Part shown: one piece after another, positions 47,796 to 60,541 of the stretch
How positions within the stretch are numbered: the first letter of the stretch is position 1
Layout of the letters: the number at the start of each line of letters is the position of its first letter
Source of the DNA: Euptelea pleiosperma
Taxonomy: Eukaryota > Streptophyta > Magnoliopsida > Ranunculales > Eupteleaceae
DNA length: 64,000 nucleotides
Reading direction: 5' to 3'
Assembly (NCBI GenBank): GCA_035048495.1
Contig: CM068547.1
Coordinates: 27,039,913 to 27,103,912, forward strand
The notes under the pieces: generated by a model
Database searches by the model: none
Told to the model about the DNA's origin: nothing
Seen by the model: the letters and a program-made list of their open reading frames with translations, nothing else
Program-made: the position numbers and the translations under genes

Positions 47796-49506
47796 TGATA
47801 ATGCTCATTTTGTGCTTATTATCCGTTTTAACTTTTGGGCATTATCGAGTTTCATGAGCTTATAACTTTACATTTTAATGTAAAATGCATCCTAGGTGTC
47901 TCATGCACAACTTATCTAATTTAGACCCTCATTACGTGCATATTTGATACATATAGGGCATTCGTCGTATGAGAGACTTTTGTGCAAGCCATCGGAGTCT
48001 CTTAAGAGGCTTATCATAAATTTTCAAGCCATGCAAGCCATGAAGTCACTTGTTCAAGCCATGAGAGCCGTTAAAGCCATCACACCTTTATGGAGCCATT
48101 CCAAGCCATTGGAGCCTTCTAGAGGATTCTCAAGCTATCAAAGCCACATGGAGCCTTCACATGGGTGAAAGGGACAAGTCAAGAAGGAGAATGCTAAATG
48201 TGGTAAAGAATAGGCTTTGTCTTCTCTCAAGCCCATAACATGCCTCTTTCTAACTTGTTTTCCACCTACCCTCTTACACTTCTTACACATCTCATTCTTC
48301 CATGTGTACCCCCTCATTTTGAGCTTGACCTTGGGCACTCTTTTGATTATATTTGAATCACTTACACCATTTTGGTAACAAGAATGAGCTCTCCTTTGAC
48401 CACTTTCCACCTCATCTCCACCTCTCATCTCCACCTATCACTCCTCCACATCACCTTCCACCTCATCACCTTCATCTTCTATATAAGCTCACTTTGAGCT
48501 TATGAGAGGGTCTTCTTCATTTTTCTCTAGTGAGTCTATTTTAGAGAGCCCAAGAATCTCAAGCAAGACTTTTCTCTCCTCTTTCTTATTTTTTTTTTTT
48601 TACTTAGTTTCCATGGCCATCCACACCATGGTTGGCTAGACCCTTAGCTAGAGCTAAAGAGGAGGCATTTTCCCTCTCCCTTTTGTGACTTATTGAGTGT
48701 AGATCCATGTTTATGAGAGCTTCATTGTAGAGATTTTTCCAATACTTTAATGAATTTGTTTTGTATCCCTTCATGTTGTATGTCATGTATACTTCATAGT
48801 TGGACATCAAAACATTAATGAAGATTTGAGGTATTTCTTTTACTTGTTCTTGTGAGTCTTTTTGTGATTTCTTTTGATCTATTATGTCTTGCATTATAGA
48901 TACTTAGGAACTCACATATTTGCACTCACACACTAGAATGCTCTAGTTTTGATTTTATTATCTAAAAATGCCTTAGTGGGAATATCATTTTCTTTACTTC
49001 ATCTGTGTGATTCATTTCTTTATCTTTGGTGGGAGAGCAACTCTTTAGTTGTTTCTTCTCTTCTTGGACTACACTCATTAAAGAGCAAAGGGGAAGGGTC
49101 TAGGCCAAATCTTAATGCCCTAGCACTCTTCTTCTCTTCTAGTTTTTCTCCTCAAAAAATTTGCCCACCATTGGTGGTACATTCAACCATTTGCACACTT
49201 TTTCTCTCATTTCATAGCATCCATTCACTACATATCACACACTACTCTTCTTTCCATTTTTTTCTCTTTCCACTTGTAGTAACACTTGCACTAGTCATTC
49301 ACTCCCAATCCTTGTGGTTCGACCATGGGAAACCCATGATTTTAAAACTAACTACAACTTGACATTCCTAGTTACACTCACTTTCACTTTGTTACACATA
49401 CACTTTGTTGTCTAGGGAGAATATTGTTGCATCCACATCATATCATATTTAAGAGATACATTATTGTATTCTCTTCTTAAAATTGTGCACAATCAAAGTT
49501 GTAACA
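47796..49506 (+). repeat. 3' LTR of the gypsy element, 1711 bp
   Basis: It is the same as the 5' LTR apart from about two dozen substitutions and a short insertion near 49350 that accounts for the 16-base length difference. The TSD TCCAT follows at 49507-49511. Confidence 0.95.
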
Positions 49507-49511
49507 TCCAT

Positions 49512-49804
49512 TCCAAATTGTAGGTTGACATCCTCTACTTCAAAGCTCAACTAACATATCCCAATAGAAATGAATTTATGCATGCCACTAGTTTTCATGA
49601 GAGGTTCACTTAAAGAAGATGGAGATAATGTTTTTATACCATTTGCTTCTGTACTCATGATTGTGAAGATTGTAAAAAGGTTGATGGTGATATGTAATTC
49701 TACTATAACTATGTCTGTGCAACGGCATTTCTACAATCTTTATTTATCAATATATAAAATATTTTTTCATTTCGAATACTTATTTTTTTCAATCATAAAA
49801 GAAC
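49512..49804. other. Unassigned stretch
   Basis: A short frame (49570-49863) runs through here without recognisable domains. A CEDCKK-like fragment is too short to assign. The sequence does not clearly continue copy A of the duplicated segment. Confidence 0.3.
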
Positions 49805-52105
49805 CTGAAGTACCTAAAATTATCAAACTTGGGAGAGTTATATCCAATATTAATAATAAATAGATACTAGATTCTAAGATAGTTAGCAATTTACCATTCT
49901 CTAACCTCAATGAATTTGATAATCCTCCGTTGTAGAGATCTTGCAAAAAATAAGAAAAAAAGAAATAAGGTAACCAAAATCTTTGATATAAGAAATAAAC
50001 AACCAAAGAATGTTAAAAATATAAGTATTTATCAAAACACAAATGTATAAAAAAAGAAAATTTTTGACCTTAAAAAATAATAACTTAACTAGGAGATTGT
50101 CTTAGTTTTATAAATAATTGACATTTGAAAAAATCGATTGACTAAAAAATAATTAATCGATATATATATGCATTGATTAACGATGTATTAACGGATTTAG
50201 TTTATCGATAAAATTTACTTATTATAACTAGTACAGTATTAATAAATTATAACTTAAGTAATAGTAATTTATTTAATAACATGTAATAATTTTTTTACAC
50301 ATATATGCAGTAACTGACAATGTAGAGACTTATATTAGTAATTTCTAGTTAATGGTCTGAGCATATGTGAAAACAATTTGTGGTACGCTACTCACGAGGC
50401 ATAAAAGAGCATGCCTAAAAAATTTAACACCTATATCCATAAAACATGATCGCATAATTGATGAATAATCGATTGACGTTAAAAGCATTAATTAACTTAA
50501 ATATCATTCATTCGATTTTTGGATGATTTATCGATCATTTTCACTTTGGGGGTCTACCAGAGCATATTCATATCAGAAAATGATGATTATCATTAAAAAT
50601 ATTGTTTAATATTATCATCGGGCTCCCTGACCCAACTCGTATGCCCATATAAATTAGCTCATTTACCCAAAATCAAGGGTGTGATAAAAATAAAATTATT
50701 AAAGTCACCTAAAATAACTTTTAAAATTATTATAATTCTTTATAAATTAAAATAATATATTTTGTAAATATATTTTTCTTAAATATTCATCTTCTAGTCC
50801 ATTTGAATTAAATTTGTGCGATTTAAGGATACAGTACTAAAATTGAAGCACATTAATTAAAAATAAGTTTTGTTAAGACACTGTAATTAAATCCACTATT
50901 TAATGCGTAGTTGGAATTTGATTTTCATAATTAATCGGTTAAGTATTAAAAACTTATCAAAATATATTTTTTATAATTTTATTTTATTACTCTATTACTA
51001 TTAATTAATTATTTAAAATTATTTTTTTATACGTTATGTTGCCTAAAAATACTATTTACAATTTTTAATGAAAACATTATTATTAACACAATTACTCTAA
51101 CAAATTTTGTTAAAGCTACAAAAGATAGTAAATTCTAACTTCCATGAATTTTAAACAACAAAATCAAGTCATCTACAATTCTAAACTAATAAAACATGTT
51201 TTAAAATTTATTATTACATAATAATAACTTTTAAAATAATTAGAATACTAAAATTCTTTTTCAAATCTTGCATCAATTTTATTTGACTCTATTTCTTCTG
51301 GATTCATATCAAATGAATCTGAAATTGTTATCAGTTGAAAATCGTGAGCTTGAAAGTTCGATAATTTTTACATGTATACAATATCTTATACATAAATATT
51401 ATTTAAAGATCAATAATATTATACGTATTAAATATTAATTAAATCTCAAATATACACGATAAATGAGATACAAATTTTTCCTAATCCTTCTCTTTCAATC
51501 CAACCAATCATATATTCAACCAATCAAATATTCTACAGATAAGTCAGGGGTCTTGCACCTTAAGACTCTGGGCCTTCCTTAATTATATATAATGGAAACA
51601 ATCTCCATGCTTGTTATCAAAATAATTAAATAATTCAAAATAAATATCATGATATTTATTATTTAGAATCAATTTTAACAAAATCAAGAATATATAATAA
51701 TTTATACAATACAATTTTAACTGATGTAAGAAACAATCATGTCACTAAGCAAAGAATGATAATCACAATACAAAATATACTTACCTTAATTCTTGAAATA
51801 ATTTTATTTTTCTTTAGTCTTCTTCTAATTCTTTAATGGAGTTGAGAGAAGATGGTAGCTAGTATTTGTAATAGCTTCTAAGCCTCAAAAGTTTTTCTTA
51901 ATTAATAGGTTTAAAGAGTATTTCTTAGGGGATTAAGATTTTTAAATTTTTATTTTTAAATGATTTTTGTCACTTTAAAATTGGTGTATTTAACAACCTT
52001 TTAGAAATCTTATTTTAGGTTAATTATGTGCTAAAAATGGACCAAAGGTCCATAAGTATCAACTAAGTTTTAGTTAAGGATATTCTAAGGTTGAAAAAGT
52101 CTTAC
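49805..52105. repeat. 2.3-kb non-coding direct repeat, copy 1
   Basis: It matches 58190-60541 along its whole length, from AAGTACCTAAAAT to AAAAAGTCTTA, with roughly a tenth of positions differing. It is very AT-rich with no reading frame. The ends are not TG/CA and no TSD or inverted terminus was found, so the transposon class is unknown. Confidence 0.75.
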
Positions 52106-52196
52106 TATTTTTGCTACATTTTTTCTATACCTTCTGGTTTTTTATTTTATTTGTCGTTTTCCTTGTGTGGCAGTGAGAAAAGGTGGAGGTTCCAAC

Positions 52197-55100
52197 TAAG
52201 GTTTAAAATAACGCCGTTATAACGAAAAAAATGGCCGTTATAACGGATTCGGACATAACCCGTTACGTTATACCAAAAATAACGGGTTTTCGTTATAACG
52301 ACCATTTTTTTTAAAATAATGGCCATTATAATGAAAAAAAATGGCGTTATATTTCTGTTTCAACATTGATTATAACGGCTGATATTTTTCGTTATTTTCT
52401 GATACTTTCCATTATTTTTCGTTATTTTTTGTTTTATTCCGATATTTTTTGTTAAAAAAGGGTGGGACTATGGGATTTGACATTTTGCAGAGGGAATTGA
52501 TTTATTTAGTGTACGCAACTAGTGTGTAGCACTGTAGGCTACTCAATGTAAGTCTTTTTAGGGTAGGTTACTGTACGCTTTTGCAAAAGGAGTTGATTGT
52601 TTTAGGGTAGACTAGTAGGCCTTTCAGTGAGAATTGATGCATTTGTTTGGTAATAGTCATTTCAAAAGGCTTGCATGGGATTTAAAATTTTAAGGCTACG
52701 ACTTTTTTTTTCCCACCTGTCATGGCACAATATAAGCCACGTGGGAATCTCAAAGGACAAACAAAAAAATCAACTTGATTAGTAATTTCAAACCACTTGA
52801 TCTTTGTACCTCAAATATTGATCAATAGTGTCAAATTTCCAACCGTTAAAATCAACCCATGAAAATAATTTCAGTCCAATACCTAGAAATCACTAATCGG
52901 GCTGATTTTTGGTTTGTGTGTCCACTTAAGGATTAGCCAAACATCCATACAGTTAGAGTCCTCTAATAGTGTGCCACGTGGCTCATATTGTCCCGATGAT
53001 AGGAATTTGTTATCAAATTTTTATTATTGGATTTTTTCTTTTCAACTGATGTCGACTTTGACACGGGGAATTTTCATTGTTCTGTCTTCAACTTTTGCTT
53101 TAAGTTTTGTCTCCTGTGGCAGAAGGAATTCTATTACTGGGTCTTTACAATCACGTCAACTACGAGACAAAATTTGTCAACAATTTTAATAATATAACAA
53201 TGTTAACAATGACTTAACAATCTTCTCAAACTTTTTGCTCTTTACTCTCAATTCTTCCCTTCTCTCTCTCTAAATGAGTCGGAGCTATCCACCACTATTT
53301 CTTGAAGTAGGTGTTTACACCATTCTTACACTTTATTTCAACATTTTGCTGTAAAGAGGTAAGCACTCCATTCTTTTCATTATTTTCTTGATGTATTCTT
53401 AATTTTTTAATTATATATTCTTATAAAATGTATACATGCCGGCATTCATATATCTTCTCATATATGCTTATATTCATATATACCGAAAAATCTTTGATTC
53501 ATGTCACAAATCGATCAAACATGGTTAATTCAAGTTCAACATATCTATTCCTAGCTAAAATATATTTTTTTAAATTGGCATTCTACTATAATATTGAATA
53601 TGTGAAATTTATAAAATATATATTTTATTTGATAAACAACCCATTAACAATATCATTACTAGGTTTATTGTATTTGACAGAAATGTCTCTTCTCACTCAT
53701 AATTTTTTGGTAATTAAAATGCGTTTTTACCTCTCCTTTTTTTCTGGATGAGAATTTTAAGTAATATGATGGCTAAGTAATGATAATTTTAGTTTATTTA
53801 TTATTATTCTATATTATCTGGCTACTTTCTGTAGTTGATTATTTTTTTTGACTTCATGGCTATGATTTATGATGGCTAATTAATTGTTAAGAAATATAAC
53901 TACATTTATCAGCAACAAGTCTCTAATAGACAGTCCTTTGGATTGGTCACATAAACAAGTAACCCTCTAATGGAATTGCACAAATGGAACCTTACAAAAG
54001 ATGGGAAAAATTGTTTGAAAAACCATACATTCGAATTAAAATATAGTCTTTGTTGGTTGCATATGGCTAATTCAGTTAAGGGGTTGCATATTTTCAAAAA
54101 TCAACTTGATTAGTGATTTTTAACCTTTAAATCTGAGTATTCCAAATAATGCTTGAAACCCACTAAGAGTTATAAAATTATTAATTTTAAAGCAGAATGG
54201 AAGGAGAAGATAGAAGACGAGATCCATTTTACAATCACTGCATTAGGTTGGATGGTAATAAATTACAATGTAACTACTGTAATAAAGTAGTTACTACAAG
54301 AATCACCAAATTCAAACAACATTTAGTTGGATCAAGATGTGATATTTCCACTTGCACTAATGTACTTTCAGATGTAAAGGGAAATGCAAGTCAAAGTCTT
54401 AGACAAATGAAGGCTCAAAAAAACAACGACAACAATATCAAGAATGGCAGGCTGTAGGAATGGATGAAGAAGATTATAAAAATGAAACTAAAGGTGCAAT
54501 CGGTGCTTATGGAGTTGAAGAACAACATATTCATCCACAAGAAGAGCAAATTTCGATGGAAGCTACTATCCAACAACATTTTGATCAGCCACGACGTGGT
54601 GGATGGATGGATAAATTTTTTCGTCGGGGTAGGAGTAGTAGTGGAGTAGGGTCGTCTAGAGCTACATCTGCTAGTGATAGATCATCTCAGCCTCCTGTGC
54701 CACATCGATCATCAGTGGATTCAAGAATTCGTAGTAGTCGTCGGTATACACAACAAACAATCCCGAATATGACTAGCAACAAAAGTTCTCGAGATTATGC
54801 TTGTGAGCGTATCGAAAGAATATTTTATGAAAATGCTTTTTCATTTAATGTAGCTTCGTCGAATTCTTATAATGAAGCTTTTAATGCAGTTGCTAATTAT
54901 GGTAGAGGTTTTAAGCCTCCAATTGCATATAAATTGTCGAATACAATTTTATAAAGAGAGAAAGAAATGATAGAGAACACCGTAATTCAAAATCAGATAA
55001 GATTTTAGGCGACTTATGGTTGCACTCTAATGGCTGACAGTTGGAAAGATCAGTGTGGACATACACTAGTGAACTTTTTAGTCTATTGCTCCTCAAGTAT

Positions 55101-57549
55101 AAAATTTGAACTTATGATATTTTTTTAAGATTCACATTTGAATGATTCTAATTAGGTTCTTTTTAAATTTTGTAGGTACAACATTTTTGAAAAGTGTTGA
55201 CATCGATGACAATCGATTAATTGCAAAATATCTATATAAGTTATTAAAAGATATAATTGATTACATCAATGGAAAAAATACTGTACAGATAGTTACAGAT
55301 CAAGGAGCAACTTTTAGAGCTGCTGGTAGGAAAATAACAGAAGAGTATAGTCACATATACTGGGCACTATGTGCAGCCCATGTTATTGACATTGTTCTTC
55401 ATGACTTGAAAAAATTTGATTGGGTTAAGGAGGTAATATCAGATGCACAAAAAATATCAAAGTTCATCTACAATCATGGTTGGGTACTAGCAAAATTTTA
55501 AAAATACTCCGGTCGACGTGAACTTATTCGTCCAGCTCTTACTCGTTTTGCAACAAGTTTTATAGCTATACGGAATATTGTAGAGAATCAAGCCCCTTTC
55601 CAGCAATTATTTATAGACCATGAGTGGAGAGATTCAAATTATACTAGACTCGAATCTGAGAAAAAAGTAAACTGAATTGTGATAGATGAACATTTTTGGA
55701 AAAAGGCATTCAATGCAGTATCAATGGTGGAGCCAATCATAAAAGTTTTATGGTTGGTAGACTCAGATGAACTTACGATGGGGTATCTGTTTGATACATT
55801 ATGTACAGCTAAAGGCATAATTAAGCAGTTCTTGGGTTGAGAAGAGCTGTTAGTATTTGCAAGATTATCAACAAAAGATGGAAGGACCAGCTCCACACTG
55901 ACTTGCATACTTTTTGAACCCGTACTATCTTTATGAACCATCAAGCTTTAAGGATGAAAATGAAATCTATTATCCAGAGCTTTGTGTTCATAAAGTGATT
56001 GTCAATTTGTTTCAAAACCCAACAGATCAAATGACTATAACTTTGGAGGTATTTATATTAATTTTTGCATTATAAAAGTTAGTTATCAAATTATATCATT
56101 ATTCTAATATACTTTTGCATTTTGGAAACAGCTAGGAAGGTTTCAATCCCGACCAGGAGCTATGGGATCAGAAGCAGCCAGGATAGCTACAAAAGAAGGG
56201 TGTCTTGGTTAATATTTTATATATTTTTTAAGAATATTTTTTTAGCAATTATTTTATGTATTAATATAGCATATTCTTATAACTTTTCTCAGTTGATTGG
56301 TGGAACGGCTTTAGAATTGTGTTGCTGCATCTCCGAATGCTCGCAGTCAGAATTTTGAGTCAGACAACGACATCTTCTGGTTGTGAAAGAAATTGGAGCA
56401 CATTCGATCACATTCATACTAAAACAAGGAATAGACTAGCAACGAAAAAGTTTAATGACCTTATTTTTGTTGAATACAATCTACGATTAGAGCAGAAAAG
56501 GATGGATAGGCGGCGAAAATATCGCATTGACCCAATCAGTGTGTCTGTTATTCTGATGGTAAATCCATTGACAGAATGGATTGTAGTAAATGATGAAGAA
56601 GCAGAATTTCCAGCAAACCCTGAATGGTTGGATAATGCTGAAAGAGAAATGACTTATGATGACCTCAATGTCGTTGACCAAAGGCATTTTTCAACATCAG
56701 TGCTGGATACAGAGCTTTTGGAAAATTGGGCCAGAGCACCACCCATGTATGAAGGACGAATGGAGACTTTAGCGGAAAACTATTTTAAATTTGATTTATA
56801 TCAACTTAAGATCGACCCTACCCATAACTATGGATCTACCTCAAGAACTGATTCCAGTACACAGTATTACGGGTCACAATTCGATCCTAATCAGAATTCA
56901 AATTTTTAGTAACTATCAATGAATAAACTTTTGTGTTTAGACTTTTTATAATCAGAATTCAAATTTTTAGTAACTATCAAGAATTTATTTTTGTTCTCGA
57001 TTAGTGAAAACCCGTTTCCATGAAAATCCACCCTCATTTTGTCAAAAATTTAAAAATTACATATTTTCTTAAGTACATTTTAGTTGTATTTTCCAAATAA
57101 AATTTTCAATGAGAAAAACTTTTTTCTAGAAAATTATCCGTGCAATCATCCACGCCTTAAGTTTATTTATTTTTCAGAAAATTTAATAAATATTTATTAA
57201 TATTTTTATTACATAAAAAATAATTAATATTTATTATTTTTTAAAAACTCATTTTTTTTAAAAATGGTCGTGTTTAAAAAAGCTGGCTGTTATTTAGAAA
57301 AAAAATAAGCTAACGGTCGTTATAACTGTTATTTTAAAAAAACACCCGTTATTTAATGTTTTAATAAAATAAACGTCATTTTTCGTTACAACGTAAATAA
57401 CGCCCGTTATTTACATCAAGAATAAAAAACTATTTTATTTTCCATTATTTTCCCGTTATTTTCCGTTATTAACGTTTTTATTTATAACGGCAAAAAATGG
57501 TAACGCCCCCAGTCCGTTATACCGTTATAATGGTCCCCTTTAAACCTTG
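52197..57549 (+). mobile_element. hAT transposon, 5.35 kb, with 8-bp TSD
   Basis: The termini TAAGGTTTAAAATAACG and (reverse) CAAGGTTTAAAGGGG are flanked by the perfect 8-bp TSD GTTCCAAC (52189-52196, 57550-57557). Both subterminal regions (52200-52450, 57290-57545) are packed with AACGG/CCGTTAT motifs. The transposase inside (54197-56909) has a BED zinc finger, a DUF659-type core and a hAT dimerisation end, but is broken. A foldback MITE arm with CACGTG (52975-52980) lies in the 5' part. It is the likely source family of the MITEs at 4463-4807 and 7180-7559. Confidence 0.9.
54197..56909 (+). pseudogene. hAT transposase, decayed
   Basis: From the ATG at 54197: a BED-type zinc finger (C-x2-C, then H and C near residues 24-50). 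An indel in the seven-A run at 54417-54423 shifts the frame and gives a stop at 54455. The frame resumes at 54460 through a Ser/Arg-rich linker. In-frame stops occur at 54952-54954, at a TTTTAG near 55005, at 55499-55501, at 55673-55675 and near 55838. A probable intron ends before 55175. The core domain (55175-55830) has VTDQGA and CAAHVIDIVL. The hAT C-terminal dimerisation domain (56340-56500) has SGCERNWSTF and RLATKKFNDL, followed by an acidic tail to TAG at 56909. Confidence 0.85.
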
Positions 57550-57557
57550 GTTCCAAC

Positions 57558-57790
57558 TTCCAACAGCAGAGGTGCAACTCCACAAGCCGAGAATGTTGAC
57601 GATGGTGGCCTCTTTCTGCCCCACCTTTCCCTCCTTTTCTTTCCCCTCCATTAGAGGTCTTCTTCGCCTGCAACTTCAACTCCGAATCAACAACACATTC
57701 TTCAAATCTCTCAATGTTTCCATAGCATCAATTGACCGTTCAATTTTCAAATCCTCCATTACCAACCTCAACAACAAGAGAACCTTAGGG
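57558..57790 (+). pseudogene. Possible gene fragment with transit-peptide-like N-terminus
   Basis: An open frame with ATGs at 57593 and 57602 encodes a Ser/Phe/Pro-rich, Arg-containing, acid-poor stretch, of the kind seen in chloroplast or mitochondrial targeting peptides. The frame then runs into a MITE-like sequence at about 57787. The hAT element sits just upstream, within 50 bases of the ATG. No further exon was found downstream, where the second 2.3-kb repeat begins at 58190. It may be a first exon cut off from its gene. Function unknown. Confidence 0.3.
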
Positions 57791-58189
57791 TGTTTGACTT
57801 ACTGGATTTCGCCGCCTTGGTGGTGTTGCTGTTTTGGCTTTATCTGCTACATGTAAATTAAAACTTTTTTTTGTATTTTTATTTCGTTTGTAGAACAACT
57901 CGTGTGGAGTAAAATTTTCTTATCATTTCTATAATAGAAAAAAAATATCGAAGAAGTAACCACGGCAAAAAAGGAAAAAATAGAGGAAGGAGAAGGAGGG
58001 AGAGAGATGTGCGAGCTAAAAATTGACTTCCACTTTTGAAGAACAGAAGTCGGTTTCCTTAAAAAAGGGATCGAGGGAAGTGGTTTTCTTGTGGGATCCA
58101 CTTTTCGGTCCCAACCAAACATTCAGAAAATGACACTTTTTCGAGTTTTTGTTTTCATTTCTCGAAAAAGTGCCGAACCAAACACAGCC
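57787..58189. mobile_element. Tourist-like MITE, tentative
   Basis: The left end TTAGGGTGTTTGACTTA and right end CGAACCAAACACAGCCTAA are imperfect inverted repeats of the Tourist type. The TTA/TAA flanks do not match exactly, so the limits are uncertain. Inside, AAAGTG and GAAGTCGG-type motifs recur in both orientations. Confidence 0.4.
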
Positions 58190-60541
58190 TAAGTACCTAA
58201 AATTTTTAAACTTGGGAGAGTTATATCCAACATTAATAATAAATGGATATTAGATTCTGAGATAGTTGACAATTTACTATTCTATAATCTCAATGAATTT
58301 GATAATTCTCCTTTATGGAGATCTTGCAAAAAAATAAGAAAAAAAAATATAAGGTAACCAAAATCTTTGATATAAGAAAGAAACAACCAAAGAATGTTAA
58401 AAATATAAGTATTTATCAAAATACAAGTGTAGAAAAGAAGAAAAAAATGACGTTAAAAAATAATAAGAACACAACTAGGGAATTGTCTTAGTTTTACAAA
58501 CAATTGACATATGAAAAATATCGATTGACTAAAAAATAATTAATCGACATAGATATGTATTGATCAATGATATATTAACAGATTTAGTTTATCGACAAAT
58601 ATTTACTTATTGTAACTAACACAGTATTAGTAAATTATAACTTAAGAAATAGTAATTTATTTAATAACATGTAGTACTTTTTTTACACATATATGCAGTA
58701 AAATAATGTAGAAACTCAAGTTAGTAACTTTTAGTTAATGGTCTGAGCATATATAAAGACAATTTGCGGTGTGCTACTAACGAAGTATAAAAGAGCATGC
58801 CTAAAAAATTTAATACCTACTTCAATGAAGCATAGTCGAATGATTGACGAATAATCAATTTGCGTTAAAAGCATTGATTGACTTAAATATCATTCGTTCG
58901 ATTTTTGGATGATTTATTGATCATGTTTTACTTTGGGGGTCTACTAGAACATATTCATGTCAAAAAATGATTATTATCATTAAAAATATTGATGATATTG
59001 TTATCGGGCTCCCTGACTCGACTCATATGCCCATATAGATAGATCATTTACTCAAAATCCAAGGTTTGATAAAAATAAAATTATTAAAGTCGCTTAAAAT
59101 AAATTTTAAAATTACCATAAATTCTTATAAATCAAAATATAATATTTTATAAATATATATTTTTTAAATTTTCATCTTTTATTCCTTTTGAATTAAATTT
59201 GTGCGATTTAAGGATATAGCATTAAAATTGAGGCATTTTAATTAAAAATAAGTTTTGTTAAGGCACTGTAATTAAATCCACCATTTAATGCGTAGTTGGA
59301 ATTTGATTTTTATAATTAATTGGTTAAGTATTAAAAATTTATCAAAAAATATTTTTTTATAATTTTATTTTATTAGTCTATTATCCTTAATCAATTATTT
59401 AAAATTATAATATGTTGCCTAAAAATGTTATTTACTATTTTTTTATGAAACGATTATTATTAACACAATTATGCTAAAAAATTTTGTTAAAGCTACAAAA
59501 GATAGTAAATTCTAACTTGTATGAATTTTAAACAACAAAATCAAGTTATCTACAATTCTAAACTAATAAAACATGTCTCAAAATTTATTATTACATCATA
59601 ATAACTTTTAAAATAATTTAAAATACTAAAATTATTAATCAAATCTTGCATCAATCTTCATTTGACTCAATTTCTGCTGGATTCATATCAAATGAATCTA
59701 AAATTGTTATTAGTCAAAAATCGTGAGCTGGAAAGTTCGATAATTTTCACATGTATATAATATCTCATACGTAAATATTATTTAAAGATCAATAGTATTA
59801 TATGTATTAAATATTGGTTAAATCTTATATGTACACAACAAATGAGATGCAGATTTTTCTTAATCTTTCTTTTTCAATCTGACCATTTGAATATTGTTGA
59901 ATTTTAGGACTCTAAGCCTTTCTTAATTATATATAATTGGACCAATCTCCACACTTCTTATCAAAATAATTAAATAATCCAAAACAAACATCGTGATATT
60001 TATTATATAGAATCGATTCCAACAAAATCAAGAATATATAATAATTTATACAATATAATTTCAACTGATACAAAACACAATTATGTCATTGAGCAAAGAA
60101 TGATAATCACAATACAAAATATAACTGAATTTACCTTAATTCTTGAAATTTATTTTTCTTCAGTCTTCTTCTAATTCTTCAATGGAGTTGAGAAAAGATG
60201 AAGGAAGATGGTAGCTAGGATTTGTGAGAGCTTCTAAGCCTCAAAAGTTTTTTTTAAATAGATTTAAATAGTATTTTTTAAGGATTAAGATTTTTAGATT
60301 TCTATTTTTAAGTGATTTTCGTCAAAAGTTTTTCTTAAATAGATTTAAATAGGATTTCTTAAGGATTAAAATTTTTAGATTTTTATTTTTAAGTGATTTT
60401 CGTCACTTTAAAATGTGTATATCTAACAACTATTTAGAAACCTTATTTAAAATTAATTATGAGCTAAAAATGAGCCCAAGGTCCATAAATATCAATTAAG
60501 TTTCATTTAAGGGTATTCTAAGTTTCAAAAAGTCTTATAAT
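58190..60541. repeat. 2.3-kb non-coding direct repeat, copy 2
   Basis: Partner of 49805-52105 in the same orientation. It contains a local duplication of about 75 bases (60245-60325 and 60321-60400: CAAAAGTTTTTCTTAAATAG) not seen in copy 1. It ends where copy B of the LON2-upstream duplication begins. Confidence 0.75.

Larger units (their letters stand above)
39479..49506 (+). mobile_element. Complete Ty3/gypsy LTR retrotransposon, 10.03 kb
   Basis: The two LTRs (39479-41173, 47796-49506) start TGATAATGCTC and end GTTGTAACA and are flanked by the 5-bp TSD TCCAT (39474-39478, 49507-49511). The primer-binding site matches tRNA-Asp. The internal order gag, protease, reverse transcriptase, RNase H, integrase is that of Ty3/gypsy. 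The tRNA-Asp primer, the DLGAS protease signature and the absence of a chromodomain suggest the Athila/Tat side of the plant non-chromodomain lineages. There is no envelope-like frame. Five coding lesions make this copy non-autonomous. Confidence 0.95.
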
